From Candidatus Acetothermia bacterium (GTDB lineage Bacteria; Bipolaricaulota; Bipolaricaulia; Bipolaricaulales; Bipolaricaulaceae): a stretch of 6,089 bases of DNA. Under the pieces are notes generated by a model. It saw only the letters and a list, made by a program, of their open reading frames with translations. It did no database searches and was not told the origin of the DNA. Location of the stretch: the NCBI GenBank assembly GCA_003551325.1, contig PUMK01000296.1, positions 1-6,089 on the forward strand. Reading direction: 5' to 3'. Each line of letters opens with the position of its first letter. The stretch's first letter is position 1. Of this stretch, positions 5,831 through 6,089 are shown in pieces. The position numbers and the translations under genes were made by a program.

Positions 5831-5969
5831 CGCACCTTGGACAACGTTCCCTGACAACAACCCCTATAGCGCAACGGCGTGGCTTGCCCTACGACGCGCC
5901 GAAAAGCTCGCTCGCAAGATGCGACGCTGCAAGGCGTGTGGGCGACGGTGCCGTCCGGAGATCGGAGGG

Positions 5970-6089
5970 TTAGAACGTGGCGGTGATGAACAGGCCGCCG
6001 TAGAACCCGTGGTGGACGGTGTCCTCCACCTGGGGGCGGGCGCTCATCGTGTAGCCGAGTTCGGCGTTGAGCCGCCACATGTCGCCGAC
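5970..6089 (-). CDS. C-terminal end of an outer-membrane beta-barrel protein, cut by window edge
   Basis: The last 39 residues of a minus-strand gene whose start lies beyond the right edge. The frame reads WRLNAELGYTMSARPQVED and then HHGFYGGLFITATF before TAA at 5972-5970. The alternating hydrophobic pattern of the final strand and the terminal Phe are the signature recognised by the BAM complex for outer-membrane beta-barrels. LNAELGYTMS looks like the preceding strand, with RPQVEDTVHH as a turn or loop. The protein family cannot be named from so little. The gene converges on the PorV-like gene, leaving 183 bases between the two stops. The 3' end is certain; the barrel call is good but rests on a short fragment. 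Confidence 0.7.
   Translation of the reverse strand, partial: VGDMWRLNAELGYTMSARPQVEDTVHHGFYGGLFITATF

Noticed and set aside
5734..6078. A 114-codon minus-strand open frame overlapping the end of the PorV-like gene
   Set aside because: It runs antisense into a well-supported gene and out of frame with the beta-barrel C-terminus, which is the better reading of this strand; its product is Arg-rich with no recognisable pattern.

Overview
The window looks like chromosomal DNA of a GC-rich, diderm (two-membrane) bacterium. This rests on an outer-membrane beta-barrel C-terminus ending in Phe on the minus strand near the right edge, a PorV/PorQ-type outer-membrane protein, and Sec signal peptides on both plus-strand exported proteins. 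No gene here fixes the phylum. The mix of PKD-repeat surface protein, PorV-like protein and primary sigma factor would fit a Bacteroidota-related lineage or a poorly sampled candidate phylum.

Layout, left to right. (1) Minus strand, running off the left edge: the N-terminal half of a primary sigma-70 factor, with region 1.2 and the start of region 2. (2) A divergent gap of about 210 bp. (3) Plus strand: a two-gene nucleotidyltransferase/HEPN cassette of toxin-antitoxin type, with the genes overlapping by 8 bp. (4) A 454-bp gene-free stretch holding a 97-bp inverted-repeat element (MITE or REP-like), an adjoining near-perfect hairpin, a diverged short repeat, a possible 16-codon Arg-rich leader ORF and mutually exclusive GC-rich hairpins just before a strong Shine-Dalgarno. 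(5) Plus strand: a 1007-residue exported protein with a signal peptide, four tandem copies of an unrecognised acidic domain of about 150 residues, three PKD domains and a type IX-like/FlgD-like C-terminal domain. Ten bases later comes a 291-residue PorV/PorQ-family outer-membrane protein. (6) A strong hairpin after that pair. (7) Minus strand, converging from the right edge: the last 39 residues of an outer-membrane beta-barrel protein.

The large protein and the PorV-like protein form an evident operon. In type IX secretion, cargo proteins carry a C-terminal sorting domain recognised through PorV, so this pair reads as a surface protein linked to its own outer-membrane shuttle or attachment partner. 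That link is inference, because no other secretion component is visible. The four-fold repeated acidic domain is the most novel protein content. The leader region and the small inverted-repeat element are the most interesting non-coding content.
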